Shown here in pieces: positions 7,862 through 13,868 of a stretch of DNA of 28,342 nucleotides. Position 1 is the stretch's first letter. Every line of letters begins with the position of its first letter. Source of the stretch: a virus; the IMG/VR virus record IMGVR_UViG_3300042549_002866, positions 1-28,342 of that record; one strand, 5' to 3'. A program made the position numbers and the translations under genes. The notes below the pieces were generated by a model that saw nothing but the letters and a program-made list of their open reading frames with translations, searched no databases and had not been told where the DNA came from.

Positions 7862-9025
7862 ATGGCAAAAACTGATACCCAGTTCCGTGAATCGTTTGAA
7901 TTGAAGATGAAAGAAATGTACCCTGACACTGCCACCAAAGGCACTGTTAGTCGTCCAGAACTTTTGGATGTTATGGAAGCAATGAAGACAGAGAAGTATC
8001 CTTTGTGGCTCATGAAGAATAAAGTTGGTCGTGGTTTGTACGCTATTGAAGGTGGTGCAACCCCTATTATTGGAAACACTGCATTGAAAGCACAACCTGT
8101 GAAACAAGAATCCTTTAAGGTGGACTACTCTGATATCTCAGCGTTGATTCCAAAGAAAGACAGCAACTTTGTACCATTCGGTAACTACAATGACTTGGAA
8201 AACATTATCAAGTCTGGTATCTTTTACCCAGCCTACATTTCTGGTCCAACTGGGAATGGCAAGTCAACGATGGTCGAACAGATTTGTGCCAAGCACAAGC
8301 GTCCATTGATTCGTGTTAACCTTAACATGATGACTGACGAAGAACAACTTATCGGTTCCAAGACTTTGGAAGATGGTAATGTGGAGATCGTAGAAGGTCC
8401 AGTATTGATTGCAATGCGTAGCGGTACTGCGTTGTTGCTTGATGAGATCGATGCAGGTTCAGCAAACACTCTACTTTGTTTGCAACCGATTCTTGAGGGT
8501 AAACCATACTACTTCAAACTCAAGAATGAGATGATTGTTCCAGCTGAAGGATTCAACATCTTTGCCACTGCCAATACTAAGGGTAAGGGTTCAGACGATG
8601 GTCGTTATATTGGTACCAATGTTTTGAACGAAGCATTCTTGGAGCGATTCGCTGTTACATTCGAACAGGAATACCCAAATGCAAAAATCGAAGTTAAGAT
8701 TATTAAGAATCTCATGGAAACTTATGGCTGTTTAGATGCCGAGTTTGCAGAGACACTCGTGAAGTGGGCTGAAGCAATTCGTCGCACTTTCGAGGATGGT
8801 GGTGTGGATGAAACTATTACGACTCGTCGTATGATCCACATTGTTCGTGCCTATGCAATTTTTAAGAATCAGCAGAAAGCAGTTGAGTTGTGTTGCAATC
8901 GTTTCGATGCAGCAACCAAAGCTGCATTCATCGACTTGTTCGATAAAGTTGCAAACCCACAACCTGAAGTAGTTGCTACAGAAACTGTAGAGACTCCAAA
9001 GGTGGAAGACGAGATTCCCTTCTAA
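7862..9025 (+). CDS. cobS: CobS-like MoxR-family AAA+ ATPase
   Basis: 387 residues from the ATG at 7862, chosen because GGAG (7850-7853) is eight bases upstream. The AAA+ module has Walker A GPTGNGKST (128-136), Walker B LLLDEIDA (D194, E195), a sensor segment FATANTKGKG, and an ERF arginine motif, as in CobS/MoxR ATPases that energise VWA-domain partners. The first ~65 residues form a separate domain whose end (YPLWLMKNKVGRGLYAIE, 46-63) recurs in the next gene. cobS-like genes are familiar in T4-like cyanophages. Here it has its own promoter immediately after the CobT-like partner, so the ratio of the two could be set independently. The substrate of the pair is not known. Confidence 0.88.
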   Translation: MAKTDTQFRESFELKMKEMYPDTATKGTVSRPELLDVMEAMKTEKYPLWLMKNKVGRGLYAIEGGATPIIGNTALKAQPVKQESFKVDYSDISALIPKKDSNFVPFGNYNDLENIIKSGIFYPAYISGPTGNGKSTMVEQICAKHKRPLIRVNLNMMTDEEQLIGSKTLEDGNVEIVEGPVLIAMRSGTALLLDEIDAGSANTLLCLQPILEGKPYYFKLKNEMIVPAEGFNIFATANTKGKGSDDGRYIGTNVLNEAFLERFAVTFEQEYPNAKIEVKIIKNLMETYGCLDAEFAETLVKWAEAIRRTFEDGGVDETITTRRMIHIVRAYAIFKNQQKAVELCCNRFDAATKAAFIDLFDKVANPQPEVVATETVETPKVEDEIPF

Positions 9026-9034
9026 ATGTAAGTC

Positions 9035-9068
9035 TTGCAATCCCCTGCAACTCGTAGGGTTATTGCAA
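9035..9068 (+). terminator. Terminator-like hairpin after CobS
   Basis: An outer stem TTGCAAT (9035-9041) with ATTGCAA (9062-9068) encloses an inner CCCT (9043-9046) with AGGG (9056-9059). It is followed by A-rich rather than T-rich sequence, so it may act as a processing or stability hairpin instead of a true terminator. Confidence 0.45.
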
Positions 9069-9075
9069 AAAGAAC

Positions 9076-9104
9076 TTGCCTTTAATTCGGAATTGTAGTA
9101 TAAT
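9076..9104 (+). promoter_or_regulatory. Sigma70-like promoter for the 162-aa gene
   Basis: TTGCCT (9076-9081), a 17-base spacer starting TTAATT, and TATAAT (9099-9104) followed by AGT. Same family as the promoters at 5337, 7785, 15447 and 16070. Confidence 0.83.
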
Positions 9105-9155
9105 AGTATCTGTTAGTTAGAAATTTTTTGTGAAACTTTGAAAAGGAAATATATT

Positions 9156-9644
9156 ATGTTGAAATTTGCAAACTTGTCGTTGTCCCAAAAGCGTTTTGTT
9201 GTGACTGTTCTTGAGTCCAACAAGCAGTATAAGAAAGATCCTCAGATTACTCTGAAGGAATGTGCTGCAATTTATTACACTATTCGTGACCAACGAACTG
9301 GTGCGAAGGGTGAAAAGATTGGATACCCTAACTGGTTATTCAATAAGAATAAAGTCGAGCGTGGTGTATACCAGTTGCCGATTCCTACTGATGTCGAGTT
9401 GTCTGCTTATGCCAAAGAATTGGCTGAGAAGAATACTCCAAAGGTAGCAAAGGCTAAAGCCAAAGTTGCGAAACTTGCTAAAGCCAAGACTGTTAAAGTC
9501 AAAGCACCTGCAACTACTGCAGTTGCGAAAGAAGATAAGATAGAAGTATCTCGTCTTCAAAAGATTGTTGATGAATCCGTTGAGTTCGGTGATGACACCG
9601 AAGACTTCAATGCGATCCTTCGTGAGAATGGCATCACAGTTTAA
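9156..9644 (+). CDS. Lys/Ala-rich protein with CobS-type N-terminal domain
   Basis: 162 residues from the ATG at 9156, which has AAAAGGAA upstream; in-frame codons from 9138 are leader. Residues 57-75 (YPNWLFNKNKVERGVYQLP) match residues 46-63 of the neighbouring CobS-like ATPase, so both carry one small domain, probably helical or winged-helix. The middle (about 95-125) is a low-complexity Lys/Ala/Val linker like histone H1 tails or other nucleic-acid-binding linkers. The C-terminus is acidic (VEFGDDTEDFNAILRENG). It could be a DNA/RNA-binding adaptor that uses the shared domain to meet the same partner as CobS. That is inference; no catalytic motif is present. Confidence 0.78.
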   Translation: MLKFANLSLSQKRFVVTVLESNKQYKKDPQITLKECAAIYYTIRDQRTGAKGEKIGYPNWLFNKNKVERGVYQLPIPTDVELSAYAKELAEKNTPKVAKAKAKVAKLAKAKTVKVKAPATTAVAKEDKIEVSRLQKIVDESVEFGDDTEDFNAILRENGITV

Positions 9645-9658
9645 TTAGAGTTTACCTG

Positions 9659-9696
9659 TCATCTGGGGTACTGCCATCGCCCCAGATGATTTTTTT
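9659..9696 (+). terminator. Strong rho-independent terminator
   Basis: A perfect 10-bp stem, TCATCTGGGG (9659-9668) with CCCCAGATGA (9680-9689), an 11-base loop, and a run of T from 9690 to 9696. It ends the transcript of the 162-aa gene. Confidence 0.92.
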
Positions 9697-9726
9697 CATT
9701 TGATGGTTGTTAATTATGGAGATATT

Positions 9727-9987
9727 ATGTCTAAACAAGAATTGCTATTGACGCATCTGAACAAGGGTAAGACTTTCACTGCTAAGCAGATCAAGTCCTC
9801 TTTCGGTATTGCACATCCAGCAAGCACAATTCGTAACTTGCGTGAGCAAGGTTATTGTGTTTACTCTAACCCAGCAGTTGTGAATGGTTCTGAAGTGGTT
9901 AAATACCGCATCGGTCGTCCAACTCGTGCGATGGTTGCCATTGCAAACCGCTATGCTGGTTCATCTGTATTTACTCGTACAGCTTAA
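9727..9987 (+). CDS. Small winged-helix-like protein (86 aa)
   Basis: 86 residues from the ATG at 9727, with GGAG at 9718-9721; the frame is open from 9700 but that part is leader. The sequence reads like a winged helix: a helix MSKQELLLTHLNKGKTF, TAKQIKSSFGIAHPASTIRNLREQGY as helix-turn-helix, then a wing ending in VKYRIGRPTRAMVA. Such proteins appear in many T4-like aquatic phages as putative DNA-binding proteins. It lies between two terminators and has no promoter of the main family just upstream, so it may be expressed by readthrough. A regulator role is plausible but not shown. Confidence 0.75.
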   Translation: MSKQELLLTHLNKGKTFTAKQIKSSFGIAHPASTIRNLREQGYCVYSNPAVVNGSEVVKYRIGRPTRAMVAIANRYAGSSVFTRTA

Positions 9988-10000
9988 TTAAGTGAGTTAT

Positions 10001-10028
10001 AAATGAGCATTCTTCGGAGTGCTCATTT
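10001..10028 (+). terminator. UUCG-tetraloop terminator hairpin
   Basis: A 12-base arm (10001-10012) pairs with 10017-10028 around the very stable C(UUCG)G tetraloop, with one G-U pair. The T-tract is short (TTTGT), so efficiency is uncertain. The 3' arm touches the -35 box of the next promoter. Confidence 0.75.
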
Positions 10029-10054
10029 GTCACATTCATTTGAGGTAGTATAAT
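10027..10054 (+). promoter_or_regulatory. Sigma70-like promoter, 16-bp spacer
   Basis: TTGTCA (10027-10032), a 16-base spacer and TATAAT (10049-10054). Its predicted start of transcription (about 10061) falls inside the next ORF, so it cannot serve the TTG start of that gene. It could drive the diphosphohydrolase-like gene at 10277. Confidence 0.6.
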
Positions 10055-10272
10055 TGCTTTCAATCCGTTGGATTACTACATGGCTTTATATACTTGGTGG
10101 TGCATTTTTAATCTTACTTGATACTCCAGTTTGGATCTGGGCATTTTTAAGTTCACATTTTATACTACTATTCTTATCGATTGATATGAATGATTTTAGA
10201 TTAAAGCTACAATATACTTTCTTAGTGATTGTAGACTTCTTTGTTATTGTCCACTTATTTATTTTGAGGTGA
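10054..10272 (+). CDS. Small integral membrane protein (72 aa), TTG start
   Basis: 72 residues, almost wholly hydrophobic, with three probable membrane spans (about 7-23, 27-42 and 51-70) and a short polar loop SIDMNDFRLK. The only usable start is TTG at 10054, directly after an in-frame TAA, with GAGG at 10042-10045. No ATG or GTG occurs near the start. The TTG overlaps the last base of a TATAAT box, so its mRNA must begin further upstream, or the ORF begins at a rare codon. Its stop overlaps the ribosome binding site of the next gene. No family recognised; an inner-membrane location is likely. Confidence 0.55.
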   Translation: MLSIRWITTWLYILGGAFLILLDTPVWIWAFLSSHFILLFLSIDMNDFRLKLQYTFLVIVDFFVIVHLFILR

Positions 10273-10276
10273 TGTC

Positions 10277-10600
10277 TTGAACGATAAAGTTAAATTATCA
10301 CAAACAGCTACGACTGGTGGTCGTAAATTTGATGGAGGTAAACTACAATATGGTTTGCTTCCTCCACTCGCATTAAAAGCGACTGTAGAGATTCTAACAT
10401 TTGGTGCGGAGAAATACGAACCAGATAATTGGAAGAATGTTCCAGACTCAAAACGAAGATACTTTGACGCAATGCAAAGACATCTTTGGGCATGGAAAGA
10501 GGGAGAGCAAAACGATCCCGAGACTGGCAAGAATCACTTGGCACATGCAATGTGTTGCTTGATGTTCTTGTATGAGCACGATGTTAAATACTCAAAATAA
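10277..10600 (+). CDS. dATP/dGTP diphosphohydrolase-like protein (DUF5664 type)
   Basis: 107 residues from a TTG start at 10277, with GAGGTGAT at 10266-10273; an ATG at 10272 in another frame stops after two codons. The sequence carries the signature of the phage family annotated as dATP/dGTP diphosphohydrolase N-terminal or DUF5664: RKFDGGKLQYGLLPP (16-30), FGAEKY (42-47), RYFDAMQRHLWAW (61-73), and DPETGKNHLAHA (80-91). The conserved His, Glu and Asp suggest a MazG-like all-alpha nucleotide pyrophosphohydrolase fold. Relatives are linked to nucleotide pool control, including the phage system that replaces adenine with 2-aminoadenine. No PurZ- or DatZ-like partner is seen here, so a general pool-sanitising role is the safer reading. 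Confidence 0.7.
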   Translation: MNDKVKLSQTATTGGRKFDGGKLQYGLLPPLALKATVEILTFGAEKYEPDNWKNVPDSKRRYFDAMQRHLWAWKEGEQNDPETGKNHLAHAMCCLMFLYEHDVKYSK

Positions 10601-10602
10601 AT

Positions 10603-10631
10603 TTGTCAAATACCTCATTATGAGGTATAAT
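10603..10631 (+). promoter_or_regulatory. Promoter for the clamp gene cluster
   Basis: TTGTCA (10603-10608), a 17-base spacer, and TATAAT (10626-10631). The spacer contains one perfect palindrome, and a second palindrome follows the -10 box, which suggests an operator (listed separately). Confidence 0.82.
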
Positions 10632-10642
10632 GTATTATACAT
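10611..10642 (+). promoter_or_regulatory. Two perfect palindromes around the -10 box (candidate operator)
   Basis: TACCTCAT-T-ATGAGGTA occupies 10611-10627 and ATGTAT-T-ATACAT occupies 10630-10642. Both are perfect with a single central T, and their centres are 17 bases apart. They bracket TATAAT of the clamp-cluster promoter. Binding here by a dimeric repressor or activator would block or modulate RNA polymerase. No repressor is identified. Confidence 0.5.
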
Positions 10643-10675
10643 AGTAGTGTATCAATTAGAAAAAGGAGATACGAT

Positions 10676-10852
10676 ATGACTCAGATTTTTGTTCGTTGTC
10701 CATTGGATGGTCATGAAAACCAAAAGTATTGTGGACTGGTTGAACACTACAAAGCAAACGGAATTACTGATGAATGTCCTCATCAGCAAGAATGTGTAGA
10801 TTTAAAAACCCATGTTAATAATGAAGAAGGAAAATATAATGAAATTAAGTAA
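10676..10852 (+). CDS. Cys-rich mini-protein before the sliding clamp (58 aa)
   Basis: A 58-residue ORF with an excellent AAAAAGGAG ribosome binding site and first in its transcript. It contains four Cys (C8, C19, C34, C40) and three His (H13, H24, H36) in RCPLDGH, YCG and ECPHQQEC, enough for one zinc site. Its last four codons overlap the start of gp45, so translation of the two is probably coupled. No family is recognised. Given its position it could be a replication or transcription accessory factor, but that is only inference. Confidence 0.7.
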   Translation: MTQIFVRCPLDGHENQKYCGLVEHYKANGITDECPHQQECVDLKTHVNNEEGKYNEIK

Positions 10853-11498
10853 AGAAACCGTAAACCTAATCAAGAACTTTGCTGGTATTAACAGCAATCT
10901 TCTCTTGAAGCAAGGTAACAAACTAGCAACTATCAGTGCACAAAAGAATGTGATGGCTGACGCAACAACTACTGAGTCATTCCCTGACTTTGCCATCTAT
11001 GACTTGAATGAGTTTCTGGGTGCGATGTCTTTATTTGACGATCCTGAATTGGAATTCCAAGACAAGTATGTTTCTATCAAACAAGGTAATATGAACATCA
11101 AGTTCTTTGCTGCAGACCCATCTGTTTTGGTAGCACCACAGAAAGCAATTACCTTCCCTGATGCAGAGATTAACTTTAACATGTCTGCAACGATGTTGGA
11201 TATGATTAAGAAAACTTCTTCAGTCCTTCGTGCAGCCGATGTATCAATCGTTGGTGATGGTAGCAAAGTTACTGCTGTTGTTGGAGACAAGAAGAATGCC
11301 ACTGGTAACTCTTACAGTGAAGCGATTGGTGAAACTGATAAAGTATTTAAAGTTAATCTGAAAGTAGAAAACTTAAAGATGCTTCCAGGTGATTATCAAG
11401 TGTCAATCTCAAGCAAGAAGATTTCTCGTTTCAAAGCACCAAACACTGACTTAGTTTACTATGTCGCAGTAGAAGCAGATTCTACATTTGAGTTTTAA
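10839..11498 (+). CDS. 45: Sliding clamp gp45
   Basis: 219 residues from the ATG at 10839, with AAGGA upstream; an upstream in-frame ATG at 10812 adds nine residues that T4 gp45 lacks. The start (MKLSKETVNLIKNFAGINSN) and end (VYYVAVEADSTFEF) align well with T4 gp45 (MKLSKDTTALLKNFATINSG and NYVVALEADSTHDF, 228 aa). AIYDLNEFLG and AADPSVLVAP are also shared. It forms the trimeric ring that tethers gp43 polymerase to DNA and, with gp55, activates late transcription. It overlaps the Cys-rich gene upstream and is followed by a hairpin. Confidence 0.97.
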   Translation: MKLSKETVNLIKNFAGINSNLLLKQGNKLATISAQKNVMADATTTESFPDFAIYDLNEFLGAMSLFDDPELEFQDKYVSIKQGNMNIKFFAADPSVLVAPQKAITFPDAEINFNMSATMLDMIKKTSSVLRAADVSIVGDGSKVTAVVGDKKNATGNSYSEAIGETDKVFKVNLKVENLKMLPGDYQVSISSKKISRFKAPNTDLVYYVAVEADSTFEF

Positions 11499-11516
11499 TT
11501 GATGAGAGGGTATAAT
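11488..11516 (+). promoter_or_regulatory. Promoter-like element between gp45 and gp44
   Basis: TTGAGT (11488-11493), a 17-base spacer starting TTTAATTG, and TATAAT (11511-11516). The -35 box lies in the last codons of gp45 and the -10 box is the loop of the hairpin at 11504-11524. It could give gp44/gp62/RegA an independent transcript. Confidence 0.6.
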
Positions 11517-11531
11517 TCCCTCTCTGTTTTT
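11504..11531 (+). terminator. Terminator hairpin after gp45 with the -10 box in its loop
   Basis: GAGAGGG (11504-11510) pairs perfectly with CCCTCTC (11518-11524) around TATAATT, followed by TG and five T. It would reduce readthrough from gp45 into gp44, so clamp would be made in excess over its loader. Confidence 0.75.
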
Positions 11532-11550
11532 ATTATGTTTGGAGTGATAT

Positions 11551-12501
11551 ATGATTGATAGTCGTGATGAAATGTTTTTGTGGGTAGAAAAGTATCGTCC
11601 ACAGAAGATTGATGATTGTGTTTTACCACAGGCACTGAAAGAGACTTTCCGCCAGTATGTAGAGCAAGGTGAACTACCTAACTTCTTGTTCACTGGTTCT
11701 GCTGGTGTGGGTAAAACTACAATTGCTAAAGCACTATGTAATGAAATTGGTGCAGAGTTTATGATGATCAACGGATCCGAAGAATCGGGTATTGATACTC
11801 TGCGCACTAAGATTAAGGGATTCGCTTCCACTATATCATTGACTGATGCCAAGAAAGTTGTCATCCTCGATGAAGCGGATTACCTTAATGCTAATTCAAC
11901 TCAGCCAGCACTTCGTGGATTCATTGAAGAGTTTGCCAACAACTGCCGATTCATTCTAACTTGTAACTTTAAGAATCGTATCATTGAACCTATCCACAGT
12001 CGTTGTGCTGTAGTGGAGTTTAAGATTGATTCCAAAGACAAGCAGGAGATCGCTGCAACCTTCTTTAAGCGAGCAGTGTCAATCCTCAAACAAGAGCAGA
12101 TTGAATTCGATCCTAAAGTTGTTGCCGAACTAATCACTAAACACTTTCCAGATTACCGTAGGATTCTAAATGAACTCCAACGATACTCTGTTTCTGGTAA
12201 GATTGATTCTGGCATCCTTGTCAATATGTCTGAGGAATCATTTAAGGGTTTAATTAAACTACTTAAAGAGAAAGACTTTACAGAAGTCCGTAAGTGGGTT
12301 TCTAAAAACTCTGACTCAGATACCACATCACTATTCCGTGAACTATACGATAGTGCTGCAACTACGATTGAACCAAACAGTGTTCCACAATTAGTTCTTA
12401 TTCTTGCAGACTATCAATATAAAGCAGCATTTGTAGCTGACCATGAACTAAATATAATGGCAGCACTCACTGAGATTATGGCTCAGTGTAAATTCAAATG
12501 A
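11551..12501 (+). CDS. 44: Clamp loader large subunit gp44
   Basis: 316 residues (T4 gp44: 319). AAA+ clamp loader motifs: EKYRPQKIDDC near the N-terminus, Walker A GSAGVGKTT (49-57), Walker B VVILDEAD (103-110), and the SRC arginine-finger motif (150-152). The C-terminal collar region contains PDYRRILNELQRYS, close to PDFRKTIGELDSYS of T4. With gp62 it forms the 4:1 loader that opens gp45 and places it on primer-template junctions. TTGGAG lies upstream of the ATG. Confidence 0.97.
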   Translation: MIDSRDEMFLWVEKYRPQKIDDCVLPQALKETFRQYVEQGELPNFLFTGSAGVGKTTIAKALCNEIGAEFMMINGSEESGIDTLRTKIKGFASTISLTDAKKVVILDEADYLNANSTQPALRGFIEEFANNCRFILTCNFKNRIIEPIHSRCAVVEFKIDSKDKQEIAATFFKRAVSILKQEQIEFDPKVVAELITKHFPDYRRILNELQRYSVSGKIDSGILVNMSEESFKGLIKLLKEKDFTEVRKWVSKNSDSDTTSLFRELYDSAATTIEPNSVPQLVLILADYQYKAAFVADHELNIMAALTEIMAQCKFK

Positions 12502-12508
12502 GGCTAAC

Positions 12509-12838
12509 ATGGAACTTATACTACTAGTAGTATTCACATTTGTTGTATGGATAATGGGTGCAGTATCTGGCTGGAACGCTAGAGAAAAACATGCCAAGAA
12601 GCAAATTGAAAAACACTTTAAGACCATACAACAATTTGAAGAACAAGAAGAAGAACAGATCCATATCATTATCGAAAAACATAATGATATGTTATTCGTT
12701 TACGACAAAGATACTAAACAATTTATGGCACAGGGATCTTCAAAGGAAGCCGTAGAGAAAGTCCTTGTAGAAAGATTTCCTGGAAAACGATTTGCTTGTC
12801 ACGAGTCTACACTGAAAGAAGTTGGATTTATATCATGA
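12509..12838 (+). CDS. Membrane-anchored hypothetical protein (109 aa)
   Basis: 109 residues. An N-terminal hydrophobic segment (LILLVVFTFVVWIMGAVSG, 3-21) is probably a membrane anchor. It is followed by a charged, Glu/Gln/Lys-rich stretch (about 25-55, likely coiled coil), then a soluble tail with YDKDTKQFMAQGSSKEAVEK. Its TGA overlaps the ATG of gp62 (ATGA at 12835-12838). T4 has no gene between 44 and 62, so this is an insertion inside a complex-forming pair. No family function is known to me. Confidence 0.72.
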   Translation: MELILLVVFTFVVWIMGAVSGWNAREKHAKKQIEKHFKTIQQFEEQEEEQIHIIIEKHNDMLFVYDKDTKQFMAQGSSKEAVEKVLVERFPGKRFACHESTLKEVGFIS

Positions 12839-13215
12839 CACCATTTGACTTTATTAATGCAATCAATTCCACAAAGAAAGATCTCTTAGCAGAAGACCCG
12901 ATGGCTAAGAAGGACTATGTTCCTTTTATCATTAACAGGGGTTTGGGTTATTTTCCAGATACAGTCCTATATGCAAACGAGATGAATCGCAACTCATCTA
13001 TTCCAGTGGACTGGCAGTTTTCTTTTTTACTAAATAGTATCTCTAAGAAGAAAAGATTCTCCAAATGGCACAAAAAAGATGCCGAAACAGAGTCTCTTCG
13101 ATTAGTTAAAGAATACTTTGGTTATTCCGATTCTAAGGCAGTTGATGCCCTAAGTATATTGACGGAAGATCATTTAGTTATGATAAAAGAAAAATTATAC
13201 AAAGGTGGAAAATAA
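12835..13215 (+). CDS. 62: Clamp loader small subunit gp62
   Basis: 126 residues from the ATG at 12835; the frame is open further upstream, but the ATGA overlap marks the start. The beginning (MTPFDFINAINSTKKDLL), then PFIINRGLGYFPDTVLYANEMN and WQFSFLLNSISKKKRFSKW are typical of the gp62 family in aquatic T4-like phages, which is shorter than T4 gp62 (187 aa). It completes the loader with gp44. Its position between gp44 and RegA matches T4. The stop overlaps the RegA start (TAATG at 13213-13217). Confidence 0.9.
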   Translation: MTPFDFINAINSTKKDLLAEDPMAKKDYVPFIINRGLGYFPDTVLYANEMNRNSSIPVDWQFSFLLNSISKKKRFSKWHKKDAETESLRLVKEYFGYSDSKAVDALSILTEDHLVMIKEKLYKGGK

Positions 13216-13634
13216 TGACTGTCGAATTGATTTATTACGACTGGACAGCTGAGTCCATGCTTGAAGTGATACTACCAGAACCAGATAACTTTCTAAAGGT
13301 TCGTGAGACACTTACCCGCATCGGGATCGCTTCCAGAAAAGAAAACAAGTTGTATCAATCTTGCCACATTTTACATAAGCAAGGTAGATACTTCATAGTG
13401 CATTTCAAAGAATTGTTTGCTCTTGATGGTAAAGAATCTAATATCACGAGTGGCGATATCGAGCGCAGAAATGCTATTGCTGGTTTGCTACAAGATTGGG
13501 ATCTATTAAAGATTCTAAATAATACGCAAGCAGACAATAAGGCATCTTTGTCTCAAATTAAAGTAGTCTCTTTTAAAGAGAAAAATGAGTGGGAACTTGT
13601 TCCCAAATATAACATAGGAAAAAAAGCAAAATGA
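13215..13634 (+). CDS. regA: Translational repressor RegA
   Basis: 139 residues. After an N-terminal extension of about 18 residues it aligns with T4 RegA (122 aa): LPEPDNFLKVRETLTRIGIA, LYQSCHILHKQGRYFIVHFK, and EWELVPKYNIGKKAK. RegA binds the start regions of early phage mRNAs, including its own and those for clamp and loader, and represses their translation. Its place directly after gp62 and before the polymerase region fits T4. The N-terminal extension is unusual relative to T4. An internal start further in is possible but has no better ribosome binding site that I can see. Confidence 0.95.
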   Translation: MTVELIYYDWTAESMLEVILPEPDNFLKVRETLTRIGIASRKENKLYQSCHILHKQGRYFIVHFKELFALDGKESNITSGDIERRNAIAGLLQDWDLLKILNNTQADNKASLSQIKVVSFKEKNEWELVPKYNIGKKAK

Positions 13635-13816
13635 TCAAACTTGAATTGAGTATAGACGATTGTAATATGATTCTTCGTGTATTGGGTAAGCACCCATTTG
13701 AGGAAGTAGTTGCAGTTATCAACAAAATTAAACAGCAAGGTGAACCACAGGTTGTAGCATTAGAAGCAGAAGCTGCAAAAAATGCACCAGCTGAAACACC
13801 TGCAGAAAAAGCATAA
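13631..13816 (+). CDS. Small hypothetical protein after RegA (61 aa)
   Basis: 61 residues starting in an ATGA overlap with regA. The first ~38 residues look folded and helical (LELSIDDCNMILRVLGKHPFEEVVAVINKI). The tail is Ala/Glu-rich low complexity ending PAETPAEKA. The helical part resembles small phage proteins that begin with a similar LSIxExNxIL motif, but I cannot name a function. Last gene of the clamp-loader unit, followed by a terminator hairpin. Confidence 0.72.
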   Translation: MIKLELSIDDCNMILRVLGKHPFEEVVAVINKIKQQGEPQVVALEAEAAKNAPAETPAEKA

Positions 13817-13819
13817 ATA
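13812..13819 (+). promoter_or_regulatory. Candidate late promoter box
   Basis: CATAAATA matches seven of eight positions of the T4 late promoter TATAAATA. It would start transcripts near 13826, in front of the pqqA-like gene and hsp20. A single short match in AT-rich DNA is weak evidence; gp55 and gp45 in this window show the late system exists. Confidence 0.35.
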
Positions 13820-13820
13820 C

Positions 13821-13858
13821 CATTAGGTATAACTAATGATTTTCATTAGCTGGTTTTT
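13821..13858 (+). terminator. Terminator with a competing alternative hairpin
   Basis: CTAATGA (13833-13839) pairs with TCATTAG (13843-13849), followed by a T-run near 13854-13858: a terminator. CATTAG at 13821-13826 can instead pair with CTAATG (13833-13838), which would disrupt it. The two folds are mutually exclusive. Confidence 0.55.
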
Positions 13859-13868
13859 GTCCTCTCAA

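Noticed and set aside
7802-8107. Antisense frame over the CobS promoter and start
   Set aside because: It would be transcribed against a strong promoter and gene; no start signal of its own.
5571-9025. Cobalamin (vitamin B12) synthesis role for the CobS/CobT-like pair
   Set aside because: No CobN or other pathway genes in the window, and the CobT-like protein has an HExxH motif that suggests another function; kept as a name by similarity only.
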